A stretch of DNA of 48,053 bases from Mycobacterium arosiense ATCC BAA-1401 = DSM 45069. GTDB lineage: Bacteria; Actinomycetota; Actinomycetes; Mycobacteriales; Mycobacteriaceae. Both the position numbers and the translations under genes were made by a program. A model generated the notes under the pieces. It was not told where the DNA came from. It searched no databases and worked only from the letters and a program-made list of their open reading frames with translations. Of this stretch, positions 20,005 to 29,105 are shown one piece after another. How positions within the stretch are numbered: position 1 is the first letter of the stretch; each line of letters begins with the position of its first letter. The DNA lies in NCBI RefSeq assembly GCF_002086125.1, contig NZ_MVHG01000031.1, positions 1 through 48,053 on the forward strand, read 5' to 3'.

Positions 20005-20226
20005 TCACTTGTACCGGTACACGATGCGGCCGCGGGACAGGTCGTAGGGAGACAACTCCACCACCACCCGGTCCTCCGGCAGGATGCGAATGTAGTGCTG
20101 TCGCATCTTGCCGCTGATGTGGGCAAGCACCTTGTGACCGTTCTCCAGCTCAATGCGGAACATCGCATTGGGCAGCGGCTCGACCACCCGGCCTTCCACC
20201 TCGATGGCGCCGTCCTTCTTGGCCAT
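20005..20226 (-). CDS. infA: Translation initiation factor IF-1
   Basis: IF-1 blocks the A site of the 30S subunit during initiation. The 73-residue OB-fold protein begins Met-Ala-Lys-Lys-Asp-Gly-Ala-Ile-Glu and carries '[23 protein letters not shown]', '[22 protein letters not shown]' and the 'VYRYK' end. The ATG at 20226 fits the fixed family length; the frame is open 22 codons further with no similarity. It is the first gene of the alpha operon here and is divergent from the redox regulator gene, with a 252-base shared upstream region. Confidence 0.98.
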
Positions 20227-20464
20227 AACTACTAAAGAATCCTCGTCGTATAGTTTCGTTCTCGTCTGCGCCTGATCGACGCGACATCGCACCGACTTGG
20301 AACGTGAGCCGGTGACAGGAAATTCCTAGGGACTTGGCACACAAAAAGCCGGCGCGGATGCCGCACCGTTGTTCCACGATACCTGGTAAATCCGCTGCAC
20401 CAAAATCGCTGTCGTCCCAACGCGGGGCCGCTCGCTCGACCTCCCACCTGCACGCTGACAAGCG

Positions 20465-20470
20465 CATACT
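20465..20470 (+). promoter_or_regulatory. Candidate -10 of the redox two-component operon
   Basis: CATACT, close to the TANNNT pattern, lies 8 bases before the ATG at 20479. No Shine-Dalgarno sequence stands between, so a leaderless transcript is likely. A weak call since the first base departs from consensus. Confidence 0.35.
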
Positions 20471-20478
20471 TAACGCCA

Positions 20479-22152
20479 ATGACAAGCCCCGCAGACGCCG
20501 CACAACAGCGCAAGCCCGTCATGCTCACCGTCGATGACGATCCCTCGGTGTCCCGGGCCGTCGCCCGCGACCTGCGCCGCCACTATGGCGAGGAACACCG
20601 GATCGTGCGGGCGGAATCCGGGCCCGACGCCCTGGGCACTCTCAAGGAGCTCAAACTGCGTGGCGACACCGTCGCGCTGCTCATCGCCGACTACCGGATG
20701 CCGCAGATGAGCGGCATCGAGTTCCTCGAGCAGGCGATGGACCTTTATCCCGCGGCCCGCCGGGTGCTGCTGACCGCCTACGCCGACACCCACGCCGCCA
20801 TCGACGCGATCAACGTCGTCGACCTGGACCATTACCTGCTCAAGCCGTGGGACCCCCCCGAGGAGAAGTTCTACCCCGTCATCGACGGGTTGCTGGACGC
20901 CTGGCGGGCCGCACCCGAGCGCCCCATCCCGCACACCAAGGTGATCGGCCATCGCTGGTCGGCGCGGTCGTGGCAGGTCCGCGACTTTCTGGCCCGCAAC
21001 GGCCTCTACTACACCTGGTTCATGGCCGACGAGCCCGCCGGCGAACGGTTGCTCGCCGCGGCCAGCGCGGACGGCCTGCGGTTGCCGGTCGTCATCACCG
21101 AGCGCGGCGACCCCCTCGTCGAACCCACCGACGCCGAGCTGGCCGACAAGCTGGGCCTGACCACAACGCCGTCGCAGGAGTTCTACGACCTGATCGTGGT
21201 CGGCGGCGGACCCGCGGGCCTGGCCGCCGCCGTGTACGGCGCCTCTGAGGGGCTGCGCACCGTGCTCATCGAGCACACCGCCACCGGCGGTCAGGCCGGG
21301 CAGAGCTCACGCATCGAGAACTACCTGGGCTTCCCGGACGGGGTCTCAGGCAGTCAGCTGGCCGAGCGGGCGCGGCGGCAGGCGGAGAAGTTCGGCGCCG
21401 AGCTGATCACCGCGCGTAAGGCCACCGCCCTCGAGGTGAACGGCTCCAAGCGCACCGTGCGGTTCGCCGACGGCGGCTCCATCGACGCGCACGCGGTCAT
21501 CCTGGCCACCGGTGTCGCCTATCGCCAGCTGCAGGCCGAGGGCTGCACCGAGCTGACCGGCTGCGGCGTCTACTACGGCGCGGCCGTCTCCGTCGCCTCG
21601 GAGTGCGAGGGCGAAGAGGTCTACGTGATCGGCGGGGCCAACTCGGCCGGTCAGGCGGCCATGTACCTGTCGCGGACGGCCAAGTCGGTCAACATCGTGG
21701 TGCGCGCCCCGTCGCTGGAGGCGTCGATGTCCTACTACCTCATCCAGCAGATCGAGGCGAACCCCAAGATCAACGTGCTGACCTGCACCGAGGTGCAGCG
21801 CGCCACCGGCGACGGGCACCTGGAGCAGCTGAGGTTGGTCAACAACCGCACCGGCGAGATCGAGGACGTCACCTGCGGGCGGATGTTCATCTTCATCGGC
21901 GCCGCCCCGCGCACCGACTGGCTCGACGGGGTGGTGGCCCGCGACGACCACGGCTTCATCCTGACCGGCCCGGACCTGCGCAACGTGTGCGGCTGGACGC
22001 TGGAACGCCCGCCGCATCAACTGGAAACCAGTGTGCCCGGGGTGTTCGCCACCGGTGACGTCCGCTCCACCTCCGCCAAGCGGGTCGCCGCTGCCGTGGG
22101 TGAAGGGTCGATGGCGGTCATGCTGGTCCACCGCTACCTGGCCGAGAACTAG
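20479..22152 (+). CDS. Receiver / glutaredoxin-like / thioredoxin-reductase-like fusion protein
   Basis: A 557-residue three-part protein. Residues ~12-145 are a response-regulator receiver with acidic pocket 19-21, phospho-acceptor Asp71 ('LLIADYRMP'), Thr99 and Lys122 in 'LLKPW'. Residues ~152-228 look like a glutaredoxin/thioredoxin fold ('VIGHRWSARSWQVRDFLARN', 'RLPVVI', 'ELADKLGL'), with R-W-S-A-R-S where CxxC would be. Residues ~235-557 match thioredoxin reductase: FAD loop GGGPAG (242-247), 'GGQAGQSS', NAD(P)H loop GGANSAG (385-391), and C-terminal 'FATGDVRS'. The position of the redox 'CATC' reads Gly-Ala-Ala-Val, so it cannot act as a classical thioredoxin reductase. There is no DNA-binding domain. 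The kinase gene follows after 7 bases. It probably uses NAD(P)H and FAD under phosphorylation control; the substrate is unknown. Confidence 0.85.
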   Translation: MTSPADAAQQRKPVMLTVDDDPSVSRAVARDLRRHYGEEHRIVRAESGPDALGTLKELKLRGDTVALLIADYRMPQMSGIEFLEQAMDLYPAARRVLLTAYADTHAAIDAINVVDLDHYLLKPWDPPEEKFYPVIDGLLDAWRAAPERPIPHTKVIGHRWSARSWQVRDFLARNGLYYTWFMADEPAGERLLAAASADGLRLPVVITERGDPLVEPTDAELADKLGLTTTPSQEFYDLIVVGGGPAGLAAAVYGASEGLRTVLIEHTATGGQAGQSSRIENYLGFPDGVSGSQLAERARRQAEKFGAELITARKATALEVNGSKRTVRFADGGSIDAHAVILATGVAYRQLQAEGCTELTGCGVYYGAAVSVASECEGEEVYVIGGANSAGQAAMYLSRTAKSVNIVVRAPSLEASMSYYLIQQIEANPKINVLTCTEVQRATGDGHLEQLRLVNNRTGEIEDVTCGRMFIFIGAAPRTDWLDGVVARDDHGFILTGPDLRNVCGWTLERPPHQLETSVPGVFATGDVRSTSAKRVAAAVGEGSMAVMLVHRYLAEN

Positions 22153-22159
22153 GAGAAGC

Positions 22160-23692
22160 ATGACCGGCCCCGAAGCGACGAAGGTGCCCTGCCAGCCCGA
22201 CGAGCTGCGCAGCCTGTTCCTGTTCGAGGCGCTGACCGACGAGCAGCTCGCGGTGCTGTGCGCCAACGGGCATATCCAGCACTACGAGCCCGGTCCGATC
22301 TGCGTCGAGGGCGAGCCGGCGACGTGCTTCTACGTGCTGATCGACGGGGAGCTGACCATGACCAAGCTCTCCGGGGGCCAGGACATCGAGACCAACCGCA
22401 CCTCGCAGCGCGGCGTGTATTGCGGGGCCTGGCGGGCGTTCACCGGCGGCAAGCAGAAGAGCTACGACGCCTCGGTGCACGTGACCAAGCCGTCGCGCTT
22501 CTTCGTGATGGACGCGCCGGTGTTCGCCCAGTTCATGCGGGACCAGTTCCCGATGGCGGTGCATCTGCTCGACGGCATCGCCGTCGGCACCGACCGGACC
22601 CGCCGGATCATCGACAACCGGGAGAAGCTGCTGGCGCTGGGCCGGTTGTCGGCCGGGCTGACGCACCAGCTGAACAACCCCGCGGCGGCGATCTCGCGGT
22701 CCGCGGCAGACCTGCGCGAGCGGGTGGCCAACATGCGCCACAAGCTGGCGATGCTGGCCGACGGCACCATCACCCCCGAGGCGCTCAGCGCCCTGGTGCG
22801 GCTGCAGGAGAGGGTCGCCGAGCAGGTCGCCAAGTCCGCGTCGCAGCACTTGAGCGCGCTCGAGACCGCCGACCGCGAGGACGCCGTCGGCGACTGGCTA
22901 CAGGAGCACGGCATCGACGGCGGGTGGGACATCGCGCCGACGTTCGTCGAGGGCGGCGTGGACACCGATTGGCTGGAGCGGATCTCCGCGGTCACCGAGG
23001 AGCTCGCGTCGACATCGCTGGAGCAGGCGATCCGATGGATCCACTACACCATCGAGAGCGAGCTGCTGATGAATCAGATTCTGGAAGCCAGCAAACGGAT
23101 TTCGGCGCTGGTCGCCGACGCCAAACAGTATTCGCAGATGGATCGCGCCCCGTTCCAGGTGACCAACGTGCACGATCTGCTGCGCAGCACGCTGGTGATG
23201 TTCGCCGACCGGTTGACCAAGGACCCGGCCAAGGACGGCGGCAAGGACGCCAAGGCGATCAACATGGTCAAGGACTTCGACCAAACCCTTCCCGAAATTC
23301 CTTGCTACCCCGGCGATCTCAATCAGGTGTGGACCAACATCATCGACAATGCGATCGCCGCCATGCGCGATACCGGCGGCACCCTGACCATCCGCACCTG
23401 CCGGGAAGGCGACAACCTGGCCCGCGTCGAAATCTGCGACACCGGGCCGGGCATACCCGAGGACGTGCGAGAGCACATCTTCGAGCCGTTCTTCACCACC
23501 AAACCCTTCGGCGAGGGCACCGGGCTGGGCCTGGACCTGGCGTTCAACATCGTCGTGAAGAAGCATCGCGGGGACTTGCGGGTGGAGTCGGTGCCCGGCG
23601 ACACCCGGTTCATCGTGCTGCTGCCGCTCACGGCGCCCGCCGCCGACGTCGCGGCCACCGATCTCGACGAGGATCTGGCCGTTTCGGAATAG
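22160..23692 (+). CDS. Cytoplasmic histidine kinase with cNMP-binding-like domain
   Basis: A 510-residue soluble sensor kinase with no membrane segment. Residues ~14-135 form a cyclic-nucleotide-binding-type beta barrel ('[14 protein letters not shown]', '[11 protein letters not shown]'). The usual phosphate-binding cassette (FGE...R-S/T-A) is replaced by '[14 protein letters not shown]', so cAMP binding is doubtful. The dimerisation helix holds phospho-His169 in '[16 protein letters not shown]'. After a helical insert (~185-330), the HATPase region has the N box '[12 protein letters not shown]', 'DTGPGIP' and '[10 protein letters not shown]'. The ATG at 22160 follows AGGAGAAG, itself overlapping the previous stop. 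Adjacent to the receiver-flavoprotein gene, it is almost certainly its cognate kinase. Confidence 0.88.
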   Translation: MTGPEATKVPCQPDELRSLFLFEALTDEQLAVLCANGHIQHYEPGPICVEGEPATCFYVLIDGELTMTKLSGGQDIETNRTSQRGVYCGAWRAFTGGKQKSYDASVHVTKPSRFFVMDAPVFAQFMRDQFPMAVHLLDGIAVGTDRTRRIIDNREKLLALGRLSAGLTHQLNNPAAAISRSAADLRERVANMRHKLAMLADGTITPEALSALVRLQERVAEQVAKSASQHLSALETADREDAVGDWLQEHGIDGGWDIAPTFVEGGVDTDWLERISAVTEELASTSLEQAIRWIHYTIESELLMNQILEASKRISALVADAKQYSQMDRAPFQVTNVHDLLRSTLVMFADRLTKDPAKDGGKDAKAINMVKDFDQTLPEIPCYPGDLNQVWTNIIDNAIAAMRDTGGTLTIRTCREGDNLARVEICDTGPGIPEDVREHIFEPFFTTKPFGEGTGLGLDLAFNIVVKKHRGDLRVESVPGDTRFIVLLPLTAPAADVAATDLDEDLAVSE

Positions 23693-23721
23693 CTTTCGCG
23701 GGGTGCGGGTTGGGAACGACC

Positions 23722-24570
23722 ATGACCGATGCAGCGAGCAAACCCAATCTCGGCCGGTTCGGATCGTTCGGACGCGGCGTCACCCCCGAGCAGGCCAGGG
23801 ACATCGAGGCGCTGGGCTACGGCGCCGTCTGGGTCGGCGGTTCACCGCCCGCCGAGCTGGCCTGGGTCGAACCCCTCCTGGAAGCGACCACGACGTTGCA
23901 GGTGGGCACCGGCATCGTCAACATCTGGACCGCGCCCGCCAAGCCGGTGGCCGAATCCTTCCACCGCATCGAGGCGGCCTACCCCGGCCGGTTCCTGCTG
24001 GGCATCGGCGTCGGGCATCCCGAGGCGCACGCCGAGTACCGCAAGCCCTACGACGCGCTATCCGACTACCTCAAGCAGCTCGACGAGTACGGCGTGCCCG
24101 CCAACCGGCGGGTGGTGGCGGCGCTCGGCCCGCGCGTCCTCAAGCTGTCCGCGGAGCGCTCCGCCGGCGCGCACCCCTACCTGACCACCCCGGAACACAC
24201 CGCGCGGGCCCGCGAGCTCATCGGGCCGTCGGCCTTCCTGGCGCCCGAGCACAAGGCGATCCTGACCACCGACGCCGAGAAGGCCCGGGCGGTCGGCCGC
24301 AAGGCGCTCGACGTCTATTTCAACCTCGCGAACTACCGAAACAACTGGAAGCGGCTGGGTTTCACCGAGGAGGAGGTCACCCGGCCGGGCAGCGACCGCC
24401 TGGTGGACGCGGTGGTGGCGTATGGCACCGTGGACCAGATCGCGGCGCGCCTGCACGAACACCTCGACGCCGGCGCCGATCACGTCCCCGTGCAGGTCCT
24501 GACAAAGGATGAAAACCTGGTCTCGGCGCTGGCCGAACTGGCGGGGCCACTGGGGTTGAAGCCGTCCTGA
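23722..24570 (+). CDS. F420-dependent luciferase-like oxidoreductase, copy 1
   Basis: A 282-residue TIM-barrel protein of the luciferase-like monooxygenase superfamily, of the group that in actinobacteria uses coenzyme F420 ('[22 protein letters not shown]', '[11 protein letters not shown]', '[12 protein letters not shown]', '[15 protein letters not shown]'). The substrate is unknown. The ATG at 23722 is chosen because the family starts just before Leu-Gly-Arg-Phe-Gly. The frame is open far upstream through the kinase gene. It is 29 bases after the kinase and 19 bases before a close paralogue, so it may be in one operon with both. Confidence 0.88.
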   Translation: MTDAASKPNLGRFGSFGRGVTPEQARDIEALGYGAVWVGGSPPAELAWVEPLLEATTTLQVGTGIVNIWTAPAKPVAESFHRIEAAYPGRFLLGIGVGHPEAHAEYRKPYDALSDYLKQLDEYGVPANRRVVAALGPRVLKLSAERSAGAHPYLTTPEHTARARELIGPSAFLAPEHKAILTTDAEKARAVGRKALDVYFNLANYRNNWKRLGFTEEEVTRPGSDRLVDAVVAYGTVDQIAARLHEHLDAGADHVPVQVLTKDENLVSALAELAGPLGLKPS

Positions 24571-24589
24571 CGAGCGTAGGGGGAGCCAG

Positions 24590-25456
24590 ATGACCGAGGG
24601 AGTTTCACTCAAGCCCGAGCTCGGCCGGTTCGGTGTGTGGCTGCCCACCCGCTCCATCTCCCCCGTATTGGCCGCGGGCATCGAATCGCTGGGGTACGGC
24701 GCCGCCTGGATCGGTGGATCCCCGGATGCCGAGCTGTCGTGGGTCGAGCCGGCCCTGGCGCGCACGACGTCGCTGCAACTGGCCTCCGGGATCGTCAACA
24801 TCTGGTCGGCGCCCGCCGGGGCCGTCGCGCAGTCCTTCCGGCGGATCGAAAGCGCCCACCCGGGAAGGTTTTTGCTGGGCATCGGCGTGGGCCACCCCGA
24901 GCACACCGAGGACTACGTCAAGCCTCACGACGCCCTGGTCTCCTACCTCGACGAACTCGATGCCGCCCTGGTGCCGACCAGCCGGCGGGTGCTCGCCGCG
25001 CTGGGCCCGCGGGTGCTGCGGCTCGCGGCGCAGCGCAGTGCCGGTGCGCATCCCTATCTGACGACGCCCGAACACACCGCCAAGGCGCGCGACTTGCTCG
25101 GCGGGGCAGTGTATTTGGCGCCCGAACACAAGGTGGTGCTCACCACCGACGCGGAGCAGGCGCGCGCGATCGGCCGCCAGACGGTCGAGTTTTACCTGGG
25201 CCTGAGCAATTACGTGAACAACTGGCTGCGGCTGGGGTTCACCGACGCCGACGTGCGCAAGCCCGGCAGCGACCGGCTGATCGACGCGGTGGTCGCCTAT
25301 GGGACCCCCGAGAACATCGCCGGGCGACTGGGTGAACACCTGCAGGCCGGCGCCGACCACGTGGCCATCCAGGTGCTCGGCGCCCATGACGAGCAAACGC
25401 TGCTACCTGCGCTAAGCGAATTGGCCGCAGCTCTGGGGCTAACCGGCGCAAGCTGA
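24590..25456 (+). CDS. F420-dependent luciferase-like oxidoreductase, copy 2 (Rv3463-like)
   Basis: A 288-residue paralogue of the preceding gene, sharing long blocks ('GIVNIW', '[13 protein letters not shown]', 'ALGPRVL', '[15 protein letters not shown]', '[15 protein letters not shown]'). It stands directly before rmlB as Rv3463 does in M. tuberculosis, so this copy is the likely orthologue and copy 1 an extra duplicate. AGGGGGAGCC lies just before the ATG. Enzyme class as for copy 1; substrate unknown. Confidence 0.88.
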   Translation: MTEGVSLKPELGRFGVWLPTRSISPVLAAGIESLGYGAAWIGGSPDAELSWVEPALARTTSLQLASGIVNIWSAPAGAVAQSFRRIESAHPGRFLLGIGVGHPEHTEDYVKPHDALVSYLDELDAALVPTSRRVLAALGPRVLRLAAQRSAGAHPYLTTPEHTAKARDLLGGAVYLAPEHKVVLTTDAEQARAIGRQTVEFYLGLSNYVNNWLRLGFTDADVRKPGSDRLIDAVVAYGTPENIAGRLGEHLQAGADHVAIQVLGAHDEQTLLPALSELAAALGLTGAS

Positions 25457-25473
25457 CCGATCGGCTCGGTTAG

Positions 25474-26478
<1,005 letters not shown>

Positions 26479-26479
26479 C

Positions 26480-27088
26480 GTGCAAGTTCGCGAACTGAAG
26501 GTCCCCGGCGCCTGGGAGATCACCCCCACCGTGCATGGCGATTCGCGCGGTCATTTCTTCGAATGGCTCACCGACAAGGGATTCAGCTCCTTCGCCGGTC
26601 ATCGGCTGGACGTCCGGCAGGCCAACTGCTCGGTGTCCTCGGCGGGCGTGTTGCGCGGTTTGCACTACGCCCAGGTACCACCGAGCCAGGCCAAGTACGT
26701 GACCTGCGTTCGTGGTTCGGTGTTCGACGTGGTCGTCGACATCCGGGAGGGCTCGCCGACTTTCGGGCAATGGGACTCCGTTCTGCTCGGCGACTCCGAT
26801 CACCGGACCATCTACATTTCCGAAGGCCTCGGCCACGGCTTTCTTGCGCTGCAAGACGATTCGACGGTGATGTACCTGTGCTCGGCGGAATACAACCCGC
26901 AGCGCGAACACACCATTTGCGCGACCGATCCGGCGTTGGCCATCGACTGGCCGCTGGTGGACGGGGCGGCGCCCAATCTGTCCGATCGCGACGCCGCGGC
27001 GCCCAGCTTCGAAGAGGCGCGCGCCTCCGGCCTGCTACCCACCTGGGAAGAGACGAAGGCGTTCATCGACGGTCTGCGCGGCAAATAG
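26480..27088 (+). CDS. rmlC: dTDP-4-dehydrorhamnose 3,5-epimerase
   Basis: Third step of dTDP-L-rhamnose synthesis: double epimerisation of the 4-keto sugar. The 202-residue cupin has the catalytic His in 'GVLRGLHYAQVPPSQAKYV', 'GSVFDVVVDIREGSPTFGQW', 'SEGLGHGFLALQD' and 'YLCSAEYNPQREH'. The GTG at 26480 yields the 202-residue length of M. tuberculosis RmlC. An in-frame GTG at 26468, overlapping rmlB by 11 bases, is an alternative with GAAGG close upstream. Confidence 0.95.
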   Translation: MQVRELKVPGAWEITPTVHGDSRGHFFEWLTDKGFSSFAGHRLDVRQANCSVSSAGVLRGLHYAQVPPSQAKYVTCVRGSVFDVVVDIREGSPTFGQWDSVLLGDSDHRTIYISEGLGHGFLALQDDSTVMYLCSAEYNPQREHTICATDPALAIDWPLVDGAAPNLSDRDAAAPSFEEARASGLLPTWEETKAFIDGLRGK

Positions 27089-27272
27089 CTGTGTTGGTAG
27101 GCCGGCTCCGCTGGCAACAGCACTTCCGGCTCGCCGCCCGGTCAAGGCCTTCTGAGTCGACGCCCTGGGCGCCGGACTGTTCGCCGAGTGGTTCCCGAGG
27201 TTGCAATTTTTCCTCTATTTAGGCTTCCGTGGCGATACCATAGTGCGGGCAGGGGGCTACGGACGGGGGCAA
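27089..27272. other. 184-base gap between rmlC and the acyltransferase
   Basis: No gene or clear signal is seen. A short in-frame run around 27150-27215 (Leu-Gly-Ala-Gly-Leu-Phe-Ala-Glu-Trp-Phe-Pro) could be a protein remnant but was not identified. From ~27210 the base composition becomes more AT-rich. This is where M. tuberculosis carries 13E12-type repeats after rmlC, and none is recognisable here. Confidence 0.4.
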
Positions 27273-28427
27273 ATGAAGCTAGGGCGCGCATTCGATCCGC
27301 ACAGCAATGCACTAAACGCATGGCGGCTGATGCTGGCGGCCTCGGTGATCGTATGTCACTCGTGGGGGATTACCGGGCGCGTTCCGTCGTTACGCCCGGT
27401 TAACCAGCTACTTCTTTGTGTGGGCGTCGACGGGTTCTTTGCGATCTCAGGATTTCTCATTACCGCCAGTTGGCTTAGCAACCCACAACTTCGCGAGTAT
27501 GTGGCCGCTCGGGCGCTTCGTATCCTGCCCGGTTTCTATGTCTGCCTAGTGGTTACGGCCTTCGTCATCGCCCCGATCGGCGTGGCGATACAGGGCGGCT
27601 CGGCCATGAAGCTCATAACTTCCGGTGCGCCGCTTGAATTTGTGCTGAAAAACAGTGCCGTCGCGCTGGTCAAATTTGATATCGGAGGAACACCGCGCGG
27701 GATCCCAGCCGACGGCGCCTGGAACGGTTCTCTGTGGTCCCTCATATGGGAACTGATGTGCTATATCGCCGTGGCCGTTATCGGAGTTATCGGACTGGCC
27801 AACCGCCGTTGGATTTCCCCTGCGATATTCGTCGTCGCGCTAATTGGGGCGATGTTATTACCGCCAATCATGCTCCCCGAGGTAACGGCTGCCCACCAGC
27901 AGAGCGGCACTCTTATCCCCCTGCTGTTTCTGGCCGCACGCACCGCCATCATGTTTTCGGCGGGCGCCTTCTTGTATCAGTGGCGTGACGTGATTCCCGC
28001 TCGGTGGTCGCTCGTCGCGGTCAGCCTAGTCATCGTCGCGGCGTCAAGCCTGCTGCCTGACTACCGGGTGGTCGCCGCCATACCGCTGGCCTATGCCGTC
28101 ATCGTTTCGGGGGCGCTGGTTCAGAATAGGCGCTTGAGACTACATACGGATCTGTCCTACGGCGTCTACATCTATGCATGCCCAATCCAGCAGTTGTTGG
28201 CTATTTCCGGGCTTATCTGGCTGAATCCCTTTGCCTTCGCCGCCCTTTCGATGACCGCCACGTTGCCGCTGGCCGCCGCAAGCTGGTTTTTGGTCGAAAA
28301 GCCGGCGCGGTCTCTCAAGCGTCGCCTCAAGCGGAAATCACCCGCACGTCAAGAGCAAAAGGCCATCACCCTGCCCCAGGAGATCCGGCATACCGCGCTT
28401 CCCTCGAATCTCTCCGGTACCGCTTAG
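27273..28427 (+). CDS. Membrane acyltransferase 3 (OafA/YrhL family)
   Basis: A 384-residue polytopic membrane enzyme with about ten hydrophobic helices. Members O-acetylate or otherwise acylate sugars of surface glycans. The family's catalytic His is seen as His29 in 'NAWRLMLAASVIVCHSW', followed by 'GVDGFFAISGFLITASWL', 'NGSLWSLIWELMCY' and, near the end, 'LSYGVYIYACPIQQ' and 'SWFLVEKPARSLKRRL'. A basic tail of ~35 residues follows. The ATG at 27273 has GGGGGC just upstream; the frame is open 24 codons further. It is more AT-rich in codon use than its neighbours, which suggests acquisition. Its place after rmlBC hints at a rhamnose-containing glycan substrate, but that is only inference. 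Confidence 0.88.
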   Translation: MKLGRAFDPHSNALNAWRLMLAASVIVCHSWGITGRVPSLRPVNQLLLCVGVDGFFAISGFLITASWLSNPQLREYVAARALRILPGFYVCLVVTAFVIAPIGVAIQGGSAMKLITSGAPLEFVLKNSAVALVKFDIGGTPRGIPADGAWNGSLWSLIWELMCYIAVAVIGVIGLANRRWISPAIFVVALIGAMLLPPIMLPEVTAAHQQSGTLIPLLFLAARTAIMFSAGAFLYQWRDVIPARWSLVAVSLVIVAASSLLPDYRVVAAIPLAYAVIVSGALVQNRRLRLHTDLSYGVYIYACPIQQLLAISGLIWLNPFAFAALSMTATLPLAAASWFLVEKPARSLKRRLKRKSPARQEQKAITLPQEIRHTALPSNLSGTA

Positions 28428-28574
28428 CGCCAGCCGCACCCCGACCAGACCGCCGTCCACTTGCAGCAAACGCACAGTGGGAATCGGTGCTCGAGGACAG
28501 CGCGCCCATCTGCACACGTGGCGTTACTATGGCGCGGCAAGGGCGCGTGGGGGACGACGAGCGGGGCCGGATAA

Positions 28575-28688
28575 GCCCGGGCTGAGCTGGTCCTGATCGA
28601 GAAGCCGGCGATGTCGCTCAAGTTTCGGTTCTTGGGAAACGGTCGACTTGCGTACCCGATGAGGTCGGACCCGCCCAGCCCAAAGTGA
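28575..28688 (+). pseudogene. Fragment of an acyltransferase 3 C-terminus
   Basis: After a stop at 28572 the frame reads Ala-Glu-Leu-Val-Leu-Ile-Glu-Lys-Pro-Ala-Met-Ser-Leu-Lys and runs to a TGA at 28686. The 'LIEKPAMSLK' segment (28593-28622) strongly resembles 'FLVEKPARSLK' at the end of the intact acyltransferase 150 bases upstream. It looks like the last ~40 codons of a second acyltransferase whose body is lost. Confidence 0.45.
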
Positions 28689-28859
28689 TCGCTGAAGGGC
28701 CCCGTGGCGTCCCGGATCCTGTTTAGCCTGGCCGTCGCCCGCATACGCACGCACCTCGGCGGTGAGATCCTCGGCGTCGGGCTGATTCGCCACGCGCGCG
28801 AACAGCGTGCGGTACACCCAGGTCGCGTGTGCGAGTACAAGGCTTCCCTGCTCGGGTAG
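28670..28859 (-). pseudogene. Remnant of an ECF-type sigma factor
   Basis: Minus-strand codons 28859 to 28752 encode a region-2-like segment, 'ATWVYRTLFARVANQPDAED' followed by Leu-Thr-Ala-Glu-Val, typical of sigma-70 region 2.1-2.2. Past that point the frame is lost. A +1 shift gives 'MRATARLNRIRDATG' then 'SDHFGLGG', reminiscent of the following 'LLATARTVLADHW' type helix. There is no upstream start and no region 4. Most likely a deleted and frameshifted relic. Confidence 0.5.
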
Positions 28860-29075
28860 CCGGCGTCATGGGCGTCCCCGGGCACCGCGCGCAGGGGTCG
28901 CGGGCCGACGGGTTCGTTTCGTGCCGCCACATGCCTCCTTCACCCGATGAATATTGCCTCGGATTACACGGGGGCGCATCGCCGGAACGGCGACCCGCGA
29001 CGTCGGTGGCGTCGACGACACGGCGCGCCACGCGGACGGTGTATTCGGCGCCCGCCCCGACACCAGGTAGCCGGC

Positions 29076-29105
29076 TTGCCAACACCCGAACGGAGTTACT
29101 AGGAT
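29076..29105 (+). promoter_or_regulatory. Candidate promoter of mmsA-fadE9-mmsB
   Basis: TTGCCA (29076-29081) and TAGGAT (29100-29105) are 18 bases apart, resembling a SigA-type promoter about 45 bases before the mmsA ATG. Between -10 and ATG lies a doubled TATCC motif (GGATATCCAAGTATCC), partly palindromic, that could be an operator. Confidence 0.45.

Noticed and set aside
22258..23721. Open frame running through the kinase gene into the first luciferase-like gene, as a possible fusion
   Set aside because: The part before 23722 is an out-of-frame reading of the kinase with no similarity to anything. The luciferase-like protein has its own ATG and complete fold.
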